A DNA stretch of 64,000 nucleotides, from positions 403,689-467,688 of the forward strand of contig NW_017265164.1 in NCBI RefSeq assembly GCF_001638985.1. Reading direction: 5' to 3'. Source of the stretch: Phycomyces blakesleeanus NRRL 1555(-) (Eukaryota; Mucoromycota; Mucoromycetes; Mucorales; Phycomycetaceae). Below the pieces are notes generated by a model. That model was not told the DNA's origin, searched no databases, and worked only from the letters and a program-made list of their open reading frames with translations. Of this stretch, positions 37,556-49,669 are shown piece after piece; within the stretch, counting starts at the first letter, position 1; every line of letters starts with the position of its first letter. The position numbers and the translations under genes were made by a program.

Positions 37556-37866
37556 CAATGGTCCCTCGATAATTTCAAGGCTCTGGCTGCTCCCCTTCTA
37601 AAAACAGGGCTAGACTTCTACGATCATTTTTGTCCTTGAATACTTAACGAAAGAGAATTTTAGTCAATCAAGTTATGATAATTCTTAGCTGGCAACTCTT
37701 TTTTTTTACTGTATATAGGGTTAATTCTAACAAAACATGCTTTGACACTCTCTCTCTACCTTCATCGGAAAATATATAATCTGCACTCGTTAATTTCATT
37801 CTTCAATAATTTCAAGGCACTTAGTCCCCCTTCCCCTTTGGTCTTGAAGTTATCGAGGGATTACTG
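37556..37866. mobile_element. Pogo/Tigger-like MITE
   Basis: 311-bp unit between TA dinucleotides (37554-37555 and 37867-37868). The left end (CAATGGTCCCTCGATAATTT) and the inverse of the right end (CAGTAATCCCTCGATAACTT) form imperfect terminal repeats of about 25 bp. TA flanks and CAGT-type ends fit Tc1/mariner-pogo elements. There is no open frame for a transposase. A truncated second copy is at 53637. Confidence 0.8.
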
Positions 37867-38362
37867 TATGTTTGAAAAGAAGTTTAGTCAAATCAAAATA
37901 TCACTTATATCGACCTCTCCAAATAAAGGTTTGAAGCCCAGGATCAATCTTCAATTTCAGAAGGTACTTATTTATCGTGATCAATCAAAAAGTAAGATCT
38001 GGTTTGATCAAAAGTGCAAATAAGACAATTAGGACAAGTAAAGTGCACGAATTTGATATGGAGGAAACCCCCCAATTGGGGTGTTCAAAAGCGCGAGATA
38101 ATCTTACAAAGCGTCATTTAACACCGGAAGCACTGTGGATACATGAATAAATAAATAAATAAATAAATAAATATACATTGGATATATTTATGTAAAAATA
38201 ACATCCAACAAATGCGAAGAATCTATCATAGAATATAGAACACCTTTCTTGATGTAGACCTGTGTCTACATCGACATGTTTTTCTTTACTGAATTGCCAT
38301 GAAAGAATGGGCGTAGTTCCGCTGACTATAATATATTCGGGGATCTCTTTGGGGATATCATG

Positions 38363-38464
38363 TTAGTCTGATCTATCTTGTTGTCGTTCTTGGCCTCGGA
38401 GTCTCTTGCTGGGAATGAGAAATTTCTGGGTCTGTTCTGGAGATAGTTCGCTGATACCAGCCAT
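38363..38464 (-). CDS. Very small coding-like frame (33 codons)
   Basis: ATG at 38464 opens MAGISELSPEQTQKFLIPSKRLRGQERQQDRSD and stops at 38363. The composition is protein-like (helical, polar) in an AT-rich, otherwise non-coding region. It could be a first exon, a gene fragment or chance. No downstream partner exon was recognised. Confidence 0.2.
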   Translation of the reverse strand: MAGISELSPEQTQKFLIPSKRLRGQERQQDRSD

Positions 38465-39209
38465 AGTTTGTTTACGGTACGGAGGTTAGAAAGGTATAGA
38501 GATGACTATAGTAGAAAATCTTATTTATTATATGATGTTGTCTGGGTTGGCCTTCCATTCAATTCGATTTGGAATGAAGAGACGTGCTCAAGAATGTCGC
38601 ACAACCATATCTGAGAATATAGTACTACCTTAAAGCCTTACGTTCATGTTAATATTTCAAGCACCAAATGAATAAAGCATAATTTTTTTTTCAAGTCTAA
38701 AATTGTTGCAGAGGACATGGGTTGTTCTGGCCATTTTTTATTGCCTGAATCATTAGAAGAAACCCGTTTGTTACTATCTGCTATTGGCTGGCTGTGGCTG
38801 CCCCATATTATGCCTTATCCCTAACACCCCATTTGAGCTGTACGTATAACTCTCTTACTCGGCCGAACGAAAGTTCATATCTTACCATATACCAAAGATA
38901 AGATCGCCCTCACAATATTAAAATTATAACCCGAGAATGAAAGTGCGGCTAGGAAGCCTATAACCACATCTGAAGTCGGAGTGGAGTCTACAGCAGCTGT
39001 GTTAGGAGCAACACACAATGTATGGAGAGAATCGTTTATCACGTGCTTTTTTATTTTTATTTTATATTCATCTTTCTCTCTCTTCTACACTTACGCTCTC
39101 TCTCTCTCTCTTTCTCACACTCATACACACACACATAGAAAGGTGGGTATAATTTTAAGCAATTGAAGTAGGTCGCTTTCCTTTTCTCTTCATTATTTAT
39201 GTAGAATAG

Positions 39210-39254
39210 GTATATGATATGATATGATATGATATGATATGATATGATATGATA
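39210..39254. repeat. Pentanucleotide microsatellite (GATAT)n
   Basis: About nine consecutive GATAT units, followed directly by a TA run. Confidence 0.9.
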
Positions 39255-39593
39255 TATATATATATATTTACGTCATGCATCTCATAGCCCCGTGATAGGC
39301 GAGACTATGAAAGAATATCAGAGAAATTGATTCAGAATACATATATAAATTTAAACTGCTTATTAATATTTATCTATCTCCTCTATCAAATAAACCACTT
39401 GTTCTTGACCAAAATAATAGTAATAAAGGATTGCACAATTATAGAGATATGTTATATTTATATATATAATATAGATCTACTCAATTGATAGTAAAACATA
39501 AATAAATAAATTAAATAAATCAGTCAGTCAATCAAATTAACAAAAATTATAACCACTAAATAAATAAAATAAAATAAAATAATATATATATAT

Positions 39594-40862
39594 ATGGAAA
39601 ATAATATGCCAGCCAAACAATATCCTTCAACTGGATCTTCGTTATACCCGCCGTTATTTTGGATACACAAAGCCAATGACCAAAGACCCAAACTTTCTCT
39701 CGAACAGCTCCCAGCCGAACTCCAGACACATATATTCGTTCTTGCCCAGAATCCAGAGCTTGCAACAGTATGCACCAGCTTCTGGGAATTATCGTTTTCT
39801 CCTCTAGTAAGAGCCCAATATCTCCTTCTACGATTTGGTAAAGATGCCGCACTTGGCGAAAGAGCAATGAGCTACAGGATTGCGAATCTCAAAGTCATCG
39901 ACAACCTTTTGAAATTGGGCTGCAATCCACGAGCAGACGGCGATTGGCTGTACTGGAGAGCATGTACAAAACACAATGTACATCTCTGCAGACTAATCCT
40001 GGCTGCCGCACAACCCACCCCAAAGATACTTGGACACTTTTTGAATGTAGCAGCAATGAAAGGCGCGATAGAAATTATCGATTTGCTGGTAGAGGAGTAC
40101 GGTGCAGACGTCCACCAGCCAAATAACGAAGATCTTGTTCTTATGCTCGCCTGTGCAGAAAACCAAGTCTCGGTCGTACGGCACCTGATGAGAAGATATG
40201 GGTGTAATGTCCATGCAAACCGTGAACGACACCTAAGACGTGCCTGCCTTCAAGGACATCTAGAGCTCGTGGAGTTGCTGCTCGACGGTGCATACGTACA
40301 CGCATACAACGACGCCGCACTTCAGAATGCAGCACACAAGGGTCATTCTGCAATTGTCAAACGGCTGTTGGAAGCTGGTGCAAATCCACAGGCCAATCAA
40401 AACGCACCTCTTCAATATACCATAGCTGTGGATGATGAACTTTCTGTTCGATATTTACTTGATGCAGGGGCCGATCCGCATTGTGATCAGGAATGGCCCA
40501 TTAGGCACGCCTGTCGACGAGGCGCTACAAAAATAGTAGAGTGTTTGCTTGATCATGGTGTGGATCCAGACGTGGCCAAGGGTATGCCTCTGCGGGAAGC
40601 CCTTCGATCCAGTAGTTATCAGACAGCCCAGTTTTTATTGAATCGCAAGGTAGATCCTAATAGCACAGGAGCTATCAGAGGAATTTGTAATGCTGTCCGG
40701 AGGAATGATCTTGAGCTTGTCATGTTAATGGCAAGGTATGGTACTCGCCTTGATCACCCAGAAATACTCATATCTGCCCTCTCTCCATGTCAGCCTACTA
40801 AAGGGAACATCAGGAATTTTGTCAAGGAGTGGTGTCAAGAACAAGAAGAGAATATTCTCTAA
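39594..40862 (+). CDS. Ankyrin-repeat protein with F-box-like N-terminus
   Basis: Intronless, 422 aa. Residues 33-80 (KLSLEQLPAELQTHIFVLAQNPELATVCTSFWEL) resemble an F-box helix bundle (LPxEL...I), which would link it to SCF ubiquitin ligases. From about residue 95 to 395 there are roughly nine ankyrin-type repeats, for example ANLKVIDNLLKLGCNPRADGD, HLRRACLQGHLELVELLLDGAYVHAYND and ALQNAAHKGHSAIVKRLLEAGANPQANQN. The spacing is close to 33 residues, and the end is capped by NFVKEWCQEQEENIL. F-box-like/ankyrin proteins are frequent in Mucoromycota. Targets cannot be inferred. The start is the first of two nearby ATGs (39594 and 39606); the second is possible. Confidence 0.88.
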   Translation: MENNMPAKQYPSTGSSLYPPLFWIHKANDQRPKLSLEQLPAELQTHIFVLAQNPELATVCTSFWELSFSPLVRAQYLLLRFGKDAALGERAMSYRIANLKVIDNLLKLGCNPRADGDWLYWRACTKHNVHLCRLILAAAQPTPKILGHFLNVAAMKGAIEIIDLLVEEYGADVHQPNNEDLVLMLACAENQVSVVRHLMRRYGCNVHANRERHLRRACLQGHLELVELLLDGAYVHAYNDAALQNAAHKGHSAIVKRLLEAGANPQANQNAPLQYTIAVDDELSVRYLLDAGADPHCDQEWPIRHACRRGATKIVECLLDHGVDPDVAKGMPLREALRSSSYQTAQFLLNRKVDPNSTGAIRGICNAVRRNDLELVMLMARYGTRLDHPEILISALSPCQPTKGNIRNFVKEWCQEQEENIL

Positions 40863-41201
40863 AAACAAACATAATATGGGTATTTCCTTTACTCTTATTC
40901 TTCTTCTTCTTCTTCTTCATAGCTCTAACTATAATCATAGTCATCATAATCATCATATTGTACCATAACATCATTATCACCATTAAATACATAATTATTG
41001 CACATTAATCAATGATACTGTTTCATTCCACTTGTAAAAAAAAGAGTTTCTTCTGTTGGTGATGTAGCTATATTGATGTTTATATACACACTATTCATAC
41101 ACTATATTGGATGTGAGTATAAAAGAAAGAGAAAATAAGCGGGTAATTATATGTAGATATGTATAGATACGTTTGTGTGTGTATGTGTATAAATGTGTAT
41201 T
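40863..41201. other. Convergent intergenic spacer
   Basis: 339 bp between the stop codons of the ankyrin gene (+) and the phospholipase D gene (-). It has a TTC/CAT-type run near 40897-40960 and is otherwise AT-rich. No gene. Confidence 0.6.
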
Positions 41202-44200
41202 TTAAGCTCTTGGTTGAATCAAATGTATTGCTCCAGAAAACCTAAGGATTTTTTTTTAAAAAAATAAATAAGATAGACCGTTTGTTGTTGGGTATGATAA
41301 ATAACTTACCTAGCCTTGTCACTGTAGTGCTGGGATGTAACACTCATTGCGTTTGTTCCAGTATGTCCAATGTGAGACCCAAACCGTGCCTACCAGAATT
41401 TTTTATAAGCCTCTTTACTATATTTATTTGTTCTCTATCTCTCTAAATAAAATTATAAAGCTTTTTTTTGATTGCATAAATAAAAATTACCAAACTAGGT
41501 GTATTATAAAGACATTGAATTGAGTCTTTCTGTATAATCCATCGATAAACCCGTCCATTCTCTGATTAATGTATGTGTTTTTATAGCAGAGCAAAGCAAA
41601 GCAAAGCAAAAACAAAAAAGGGTGGTGAGAAGAATTATTTTAGCTCAAAATACTTGCCAAATAAAATGAAGCATATAAATGTTGTTGCTAACCTTGTTCT
41701 GACATTGGCTCTCCTACCCAAAGGCTTACTTCCTTGTCTTGTTCATGAAAAGCAATTGATGTACCAAGACTACCGGATGTCTCACGCCCGTCCAACTGCT
41801 TGAGCAGGGCATGTCTCACGCCCAATTCAACAACAACTCCTCGATTGTCTTGTTGGGTATCCAACAAAAGAGTATTTGCATTATAAAGACGAACTACACC
41901 AGCTTGCCAGTGCTTATCAAATGCCACACGTGTCTCCTAAGAAATCCGCCCCATCCCACCCCAAAAACATCAAAACACAAAACACAAAACACACAATAGG
42001 CACATTTATAAGTATCAGTTCATTCACTTGATTAAACAAGAAAACTTTATGTTGTACACATTAAACTTACTTCTGATGGACTGGAAACTGCTAGGAATCC
42101 CTTTGTTTTCTCAGTCTTTCCCACCAAAACTATCCTGTGTATCATAGTTGTTGTTTTAATATAACAAAAAAAAGTCAAGGAAAGTTTAACAATAATAATA
42201 GCAAAACCCTTCTTTTTTTGTTTTTTTTTGGCTTACCTGCCAAATTGTTGAAATTCATTTGTGCCTGTCATGGTCCACCAAAGGGCTGGAGAAAACGAGG
42301 GAGATATTTTGAAACCATAGACTCGACCGGCCTGTTGCAGTTCGGAATGCTTATGACCAGGTGCTCCAATCAGCAATAGCCCTGCAGTGTGTGGTAGAGG
42401 GGGTATAAAGTCTATTGAACTTCCAAAATGCTCATATGGCATTGGCTGAGGGTTTGTGAGGACCCAATCAGGAAAGATATCTGATTTGGATACGTGGTCC
42501 CCTTTTCTTCCCAGGAATACATAAACAGCACCAGCCTATTACCCTCAGCCGCCAAAAGAAAGAAAGAAAAGAGCAGTACTATCGTTAATAGTAGTAATGG
42601 TAATGGTAAAAATCTTTGGCTTTGTCACTTTGAATTGTCCGAATGAACGATATAAAGACAAAGATAACGCACCTGAATTTGGTCAAGTACAGAGCAATAA
42701 GGGCATCCTATAACAAGGTCTCGATATCCATTTCCATCAAGATCCAAACCCATTATGCTGAGCCCAAGACCCTCAATGTGGCCCACCACAGCCTGGACCC
42801 GGATACGAATGTCTGGAGTAGACGAAAGGCCTTTTCTTGGATTTCCAAGAAAGATGTCTACGTGACCTTGAAGGTTATCTGAAAACGGTGCAGCTACAGC
42901 AAGATCATCGACCCCGTCTTGATTGAAATCAATAGTGGCCATGGACCAGCCAAATCGACCATGAGTGGCGTTGCCTTGCAAGACAACCTGGGATTGTTTC
43001 CGGATATCATTTATCTTGATGTGTTTGTCTTGCTGAGCTATCCTATTGAATCGTGCACGTGTGTCGTTGAGAATAAACACAGCACCAGCCATCAATTTAG
43101 GGGCACGAGAACGGTTACTTCTATCACTGCCACTACTACTGCTGCTGCTTCTACTACTATCACCACCACTGATTTCATAGTCATCATCATAATCATCATC
43201 ATCCAGAGGAATAATATTGTCATGATAAGGCGCAGATATAGCCAGATCCAATTGACCATCGGCATCATAGTCACCTACTGCGGTTTCATGCCCAATTGCC
43301 ACAGATGAGATCGGGAGTGAGAGGGTGACGACAAAAGGGGCTAGTGCAGAATTACTGCTCTTTTGGTCGGGGATACTTAATGGACTACAGTGTCTTATTC
43401 CCTCATTTTCTGCGGGTGTGTTGTCTGTAGCGCCGTCTTGGTATCTGAACAGTGGCTCGAGCGGTTTGAGTGGCGAATGTGATAAACTTGGAAAAGAAGG
43501 AATGTGTTTCTTGCCAGGGAGAGGGATATTGCATTGGTTGGTTGGGAGGGTGAGAGTGAGGATTCCCCGCTTGGGATCGTAGTGCTGGAGTGGCTGGCAT
43601 ATTGCAGAATATTCAGGGAGCTGTGTAACAGTTGCGCAACGAGGCTTGTCGGCCAGCAGATTGGTGCTGTCAAAGTATTGAGCACACAAGATGGTGTGAT
43701 TCAAATTATCCGTGTTTTCAAATGCATGAACCATGTCACTATAACATTCAGCTACACTAGCTGACATATCTTGTAACCCTTTTTTTTTTATTAAAAAAAG
43801 AAAGGAAACAAAAAGAAGTGTTTTGTGAATGGATTTTGATTAGTTTAATATTATTGTATTTGATTCATCAATGATATATATATATATATACGTGTGTGTG
43901 TTTGTAGCCTTACCGCCTTTGTGGTAATCATTGAGTTGTTCGATCAAGAATGGACTCTGGGATCCATAATACGCAAACATATGATGACCTAATTTGGCGT
44001 CAAGTTTTGCGGCTGCAAATGCGGCAGTCATACAATGCTGAAGATGATCTTTTGTTGGGACAAGAGCGGTCTCGTTTGTGGCTTCGTAAATCCGCGCATA
44101 TATGTTGATAAGATCAATGAGGGGTACTTGCCAAGTATCGCTCATGTATGACAGGCGACTTGAATGCCGCAAAGTGAATTCTGCCCCTGTGTCCGCTGCT

Positions 44201-45127
44201 TTGTGAGCCTCGTCTATGTTCCCATAGAAATCGTTCTGTGCCATTGCATGTATAAAGTATTCTTCTAATCCACCCAAGCTATGCCATTTTACATCTGCCA
44301 CACCATGGGACATTATCGAAAACACAAATGCGATCAATCCCTATAAAGAATATAAATAAATATTTGAATACCAAAAGTACAAGGTTATCCAAGTAAGTAA
44401 GCAAGTATGTATGCTATATATTAAGATAGGTCGTACATTTATAAACAACCAAAAATAACAACAAAAACAAAGAAAAGAAAGTTGAATTCACCTGAACATG
44501 TGGTTCTGTCCACTCTGACCGTGGGTAGCTTTCTCGTACATATTCTACTGCAGACTTGATAAACGGCGGCCAATGTGCTTATAAGGACGATTATTATTAA
44601 TATTATTATCATCACCTTTTGTCATCATTATCTTTAAAAGAATGATAATGATATACAATACAATACAATACAATAGAAAGCATTAATGTTTCAATTTACC
44701 ATCCTCTGACTGTCGGCTGTATCCAAGGCAGTTGTAGCCCCTATTTGAAACGGCAAATGGAACATCAAAAAGAAAAACCCAAAAAATAAATAAATAAATA
44801 AATAAATCAGGCGGGGATATTAATATATATATATATATATCACACACCAATCGGGAAAAAACGATCCTGCTTGAGCAAACGTTGTGTGTTTGGTTACTAT
44901 GGCTTTGTAAAAGGCCTCTATTGAAGACTGAGGATGGAATATCTCTAGTGATCGATGTGTAATCTCATTGTGAACAGACCTACAATTGTTTAGACATAAG
45001 TATGTCTATTTATTTATTTTTTATTTTTCTAAAAAAAAATAATAATAAGCAATGCTTACATTCCACAACCATGAGTCCATTGAGCCCAACATGCTGTCAA
45101 TAGAATGACTGCTGATTGAATCTTCAT
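41202..45127 (-). CDS. GPI-specific phospholipase D-like secreted protein
   Basis: Related to animal GPLD1, which cleaves GPI anchors. Eleven exons (45127-45060, 44979-44848, 44740-44700, 44577-44492, 44340-43914, 43769-42673, 42535-42237, 42134-42071, 41936-41730, 41389-41310, 41241-41202) give 846 aa. Residues 1-20 are a signal peptide ending before CGM (Cys21), where the zinc-dependent phospholipase C-like domain begins. Metal-ligand motifs are present: HNEITHRSLE, QAGSFFPDWG, EDAHWPPF, MSHGVADVKWHSLGG. C-terminal FG-GAP (beta-propeller) repeats carry Asp-rich calcium loops: VGDYDADGQLDLAISAPYHDN, TIDFNQDGVDDLAVAAPFSDN, GLDLDGNGYRDLVIGCPY, plus ARFGSHIG and RFSGAIHLIQP at the end. An Asp/Ser-rich insertion lies inside the first repeat. 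Exon 9 was ended at GTAAGC because only this keeps the FG-GAP frame. Confidence 0.9.
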
Positions 45128-47587
45128 GACCAAAATTGAGAACTAAAATAAAATAGAGAAGGAAGAAGAAGAAGAAGAAGAATAGATATATGATTGGAAA
45201 TAAATAAAGATGCTATAAGAAAAATAAAATAAACAGAAAGGTAAAAACAAATATGGACCTGACTATCTTGGGTAAGAACTCAATTTCAGAATAGTTTAAA
45301 AAAAAATACAGCAGAAAAAGAGAGACAGGAACTCTATTAATGCTGATGAGACTTGTCTTGTCTTAGTGTAGCTCTTGGACTTGGTTAATAGTTATACACC
45401 AATTTACATATTAAAGTAATATATATATATTTTATCAATTTCTTCTTTTTCTCACACTTCTTTTCACCCACCCCTTTATTTTCAATTCATGATCTGACAG
45501 ATGGGGGTTACGGTGTGCGGTGTACAAAGTACTAAGCAGGCGAATATTTGAATATTCTTGTACACCAAATCCAAGGACTAAAATCAATACATACGTATAC
45601 TTCAAAATGCAGTATATGTCTATCTATTAAAACTTAAGCATATATTTGAGCATAAGGCTCATTATGTTAACAAAACTTACAGATAATGTTAGCTTACATT
45701 TATCAATGAGATGTTAATGCAAAGTAAACCAGCCGTCAAACAACCCTTAAAGTCAATTGGAATCATCAGTACATTTGCTTTTTTTTTTTAAAAAAAAAAA
45801 CATGGACGATAAGTAGTTAATAGTTGATACGGCTAAAAAAATATGAATTACAGCTGTTATTAAGGCTTTTCTATGATATTCTTCCAAGAAATTCGTGTAT
45901 ATCTAAAAAATATATATATTGCGGAAAGAGATTAAGCTGTGTTATGAAAGCAAAATCTATCAACATCATAAAGGGAAGATTTTGCTTACAAGGTAAAGAG
46001 CCAAACACGAAACACAAAAAAAAACCATCATCTTGAAATATCGAATTCTTGCAGTAAGAATAAGAATTTTCATAATAAAGAAGTTGGCTTTTATTTATTA
46101 CTATTAATAAAAGCAAGCTCAATAACGATAGTAATACATATAATAAGGTTTTGATATTCAGTGCCTATGGTCAGGAAATGCTTGGTAGAGAGAGTGTGTG
46201 TGTGTAATTGACTCTTATTCTAATCTACAGTTTCTTTCTTCCTTTTAATAAGTTACGTGAAATAGGCGAAAGTCATTGTAGAAGAATGAATTGACCAAAG
46301 CCAATTCATTTATACTAAGCTGGATTCATTACTTGCTGCAATTCTTTTCTATATTACGTTATATAAAATCAAATGGCAACTACCATGTCCACTGAGGATT
46401 TTCAATAATTTTGGTTAAGAGCTTGACCTTATCAATCAAAAGTTGAGGTGATGTTTCTACTCATTATAACGCAATCCCTTGTCCTACCACATTAAAAGGA
46501 TCCTTTTTTTTTGTATGTTAACAGAAATCGTTATAACAATCATAAATTAGTTTGAGGACACAGACAAAACAGAAAAAAATAATATCATGAAGTACAACCT
46601 TTGATTGGTATATATATATATATATATCTTGGAAGGTGTTAATTGTAAAGTATCTGTATGTCTTGGCTAAATTCAATAAAACTCTACCTAAAGAAAAATA
46701 TCCCACCCCAGTTAATCCTTTGCCAGCTCTTCTTAATACAGGCTCACATTTGATTTTGCTTACGTACATTGAACTGCTGTTGCAAAAAATCTATTTAGTT
46801 CAAGGTGCCGATTTGTGATACAGATAATCATTCTCTAAGAGCATCAATAACATTATAAGCAGTATTTATATTTTCAATTAATAAAGTGCTGATAAGCTAC
46901 ATCAACCGTTTGAACATGATAAAAAAAAAGAATTTGAATAATTCTATTTGATGTGAACAGGCTAAAAAGTTCAAAGAGCTCTGACTGGTTAAGATTCTTC
47001 CATTATCACTTGGATTAGAAATATGATTATGATTTTTATGGAAGATATGGTACTAGGAGCACTTCTTTATTCAATATGGATTTGAACTAATTTGAACTTT
47101 TTTTTTAAAAAAAAAATGGTGTTCTCCAGCATACGGAGCAAAGTCATCCCAAGTAGAATGATTTTTCAACCTAGATGTGGAAATATTAACTCAGAAAGCA
47201 GTCAACTGTCCAAAAACGCAAGAGCAAGAAGCTACAACTAAAATGCCCTCTACAAGTTGCAAATCATAAAATTAAAAATATGTAAAATAATGACTAAATA
47301 CGAGTATATTATTGGGTGAACAGCATAAATAGGCACTGCTAAAAAAAAAAGACTCCTTGATAATAGAAATATCACAAAATATGTCAAGAAAACATCCTTA
47401 CAAGAAAAAAGAAAGAAAGAAAGCTTAATACACAATTTGCTTATCTGATCAGACATCTTAAATATTGTAAATACAAAACTTGTTTATTTTATCAGCATAT
47501 TTATATTTATATATATATATATATCTCAACTTATATGTCGCACAGGAAATACAATCAACCAATGTATTTTCTCCTTTGTTCTTTCAC
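45128..47587. other. Intergenic, no gene seen
   Basis: 2.4 kb of AT-rich DNA with short frames only, simple repeats (GAA run near 45162-45181, TA runs near 45419-45431 and 46608-46628) and poly-A/T tracts. It contains the upstream regions of the phospholipase D gene (-) and the RNase III-like gene (+). Confidence 0.5.
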
Positions 47588-49240
47588 ATGACAATCTCTA
47601 AAGATCTTCAACTCAAAGAAGAAAGAAGCACTGAGCCTCTCCAATGCATTCTATCGAGGATGCTTGTAGGTCTTGTTGATGAATGTGGCAATCAATTGAG
47701 GGTGGAGGAGGAATTAGCTTTCTTCAGACTTGCATTTGGAGATCTTAATGTGCTCACCAACCAACATAATCAAATTTCTTTTAAAGTAAATAGAGACAAG
47801 AGTGTATAGATTGAGGCTAATTGAGCAATCTCTTCTTTTTCTATTTGTTAATATTAGCATCCTGCATTCATTGGAAAAAGTGTTTTGAACTTGGCTGTAT
47901 CAAACTTCCTTTCAACAGAATACCAATGGATAGACCAGGAGAGGATGGAGCAAATGCATACTCTTATATTCTCAAACGATAAGCTTTACGAGATGATCGA
48001 GATTTTCTTTGAATTTGATAAATACCGTGTTGATACCAGCTTGCACGACAATACCGTATTGATAGTCGATGCTTTTATTGGCATACTTTATGAACATCAT
48101 GAGTATTCGGCTGTTGAACAATGGATAACTTCTCTCTTGAAACTATTCTGTCCAGTGATATTTAAGCTTTTACCTAGAACACTATACAATCGGCTGTTTG
48201 GATTGGAAAATGAAGAGAATGATGTTTCTCTTTTGAAAAAACCTGAAACAACCGAGAAGTTCTTAAACTATGTTGTTCGTGGAAAAGGGGATATTAAAGC
48301 GATAAATATCGAGACTGTACTACCAGCCCCATTGTCCGGGTGGAGCGTGGAGATCAAATACAAACTATCGCCCAAAGCAGAATGGTATATACATAGCCGC
48401 CATGGTCCCAGTAAGAGGAAGGCGCGTGAACTAGCTATAGTAGATATCGTGTCGTATTATTACAAGAACCCAGAAATGATCCACAGTCATCACCTACCGT
48501 CTCTCAATTCCCGTGACAGCCCTGAAAATGTATTACTCATACCATACGAAGACTATTATGACATAGAACTTTCTCTCAAATCTCTTATGATCTTAAAGCC
48601 GGTTGTGAAAAAAGAAGATATTTTGGAGGGAGCTGGTTACAAAAGGAGAATAATGTTTTTGGATGCTGACGACAACGACAACGATTTGATGGTTGCACTG
48701 CTAGGTGACTTATTGGCAAAGGATATTGCAGAAAAGCTAAGTGTTGAGGAGAGCTTATCGAAGAATGACTCCTACAATCCTAATAAGGAACCAAGCATAT
48801 CCCAAAACCTATCTCCTCGCTCTACCAATTATATTGATCCTTGCTACATTACCGAACCTCCTGATTCATCTATCAGAGATATTAAGCATGATATATCCAC
48901 TTTTAGCGTGTACAAACAAGAAGATCTTGACAGTGTAAAAGCGGCAATTGCTCAGAGGCCTAGATTAAAAAGGGCTTTAAACGATAATACTCGACAAAGA
49001 CAGCCAAAGGATTACATTGAGAGGATCAAATATATATTAGGCGCTGATATAACAATATCTCTAGAAAGCTTTGGGCCCCAGCATTCACTTTTATTTAAAG
49101 CTACATGTCTCTTCAGATTAAGTAAATTTGAAATCATCACAAAGGCAGTGCTGTCTAAGAAAAGCGAAGCTGAAATGCAAGCTTACCGAAATTTGATCGA
49201 TCTTTTGAAAGAGCAAAATAATGATGGACTACTAAAATAA
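47588..49240 (+). CDS. Atypical RNase III with two dsRNA-binding regions (R3B2-like)
   Basis: Two exons (47588-47785 and 47858-49240) give 526 aa. The RNase III fold is visible at about 40-165: FIGKSVLNLAVSNFLS corresponds to the signature helix (usual form ERLEFLGDAVL) and TVLIVDAFIGILYEHHEYSAVEQWI to the second acidic motif. Two dsRBD-like regions follow: about 225-268 (WSVEIKYKL...EWYIHSRHGPSKRKARELAIVDIV) and 455-520 (SFGPQHSLLFKATCLF...SKKSEAEMQAYRNLIDLL). The catalytic acids of the signature are changed: the usual Glu and Asp are replaced by Ala/Phe context and Lys73. Of the second pair only one Asp (137) remains, about where Glu is expected. One degenerate RNase III domain plus two dsRBDs is the layout of Mucor R3B2, needed in the non-canonical RNAi degradation pathway. 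Orthology is inferred. The start MTISKDLQL is the first ATG after an acceptor-like CAG; a short upstream exon is possible. Confidence 0.75.
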
Positions 49241-49326
49241 AGTAAAATAAAACAAACCAGGTTTGCAATGTTTTTGCTTCATAATTTATGAACCAGTAAA
49301 AGTATTCATGTGAAGCCCAATCATCT

Positions 49327-49357
<31 letters not shown>

Positions 49358-49669
49358 CAAAAAAATTGTCATACTAGTAATCAGTCCAACATTGTTTATT
49401 CATCCAGTATGTGCAGTAAATCTATTCCACTCAATAGGCATAACTACTTTATCTGATATTGGTTCTAGGGGAGAATGTATATACTTTGGGGATAGGCACT
49501 TCTAGTCAATTAATTGTTGAATACAAGTCTAATGAAAAACATTAGTACGACTATATATACATAAATCAAATACGCAAAATATTACGACCATTATAAGAAT
49601 AGGCTTTAATGTAAGAGTTTCGATAAAATGCTCATAAAAAAAACAGTCTTAAAGTATCGTATACATGGA
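49241..49669. other. Convergent intergenic spacer
   Basis: Between the stop codons of the RNase III-like gene (+) and the F-box gene (-). It contains a CA/TA run at about 49326-49358. No gene is seen. Confidence 0.6.

Larger units (their letters stand above)
37869..39593. other. Intergenic with microsatellites
   Basis: Holds an ATAA array (about 38143-38172), a CT/CA tract (about 39094-39138), a GATAT pentamer array (about 39210-39254) and several A- and TA-rich tracts. The only coding-like piece is the 33-codon frame listed separately. Confidence 0.55.
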
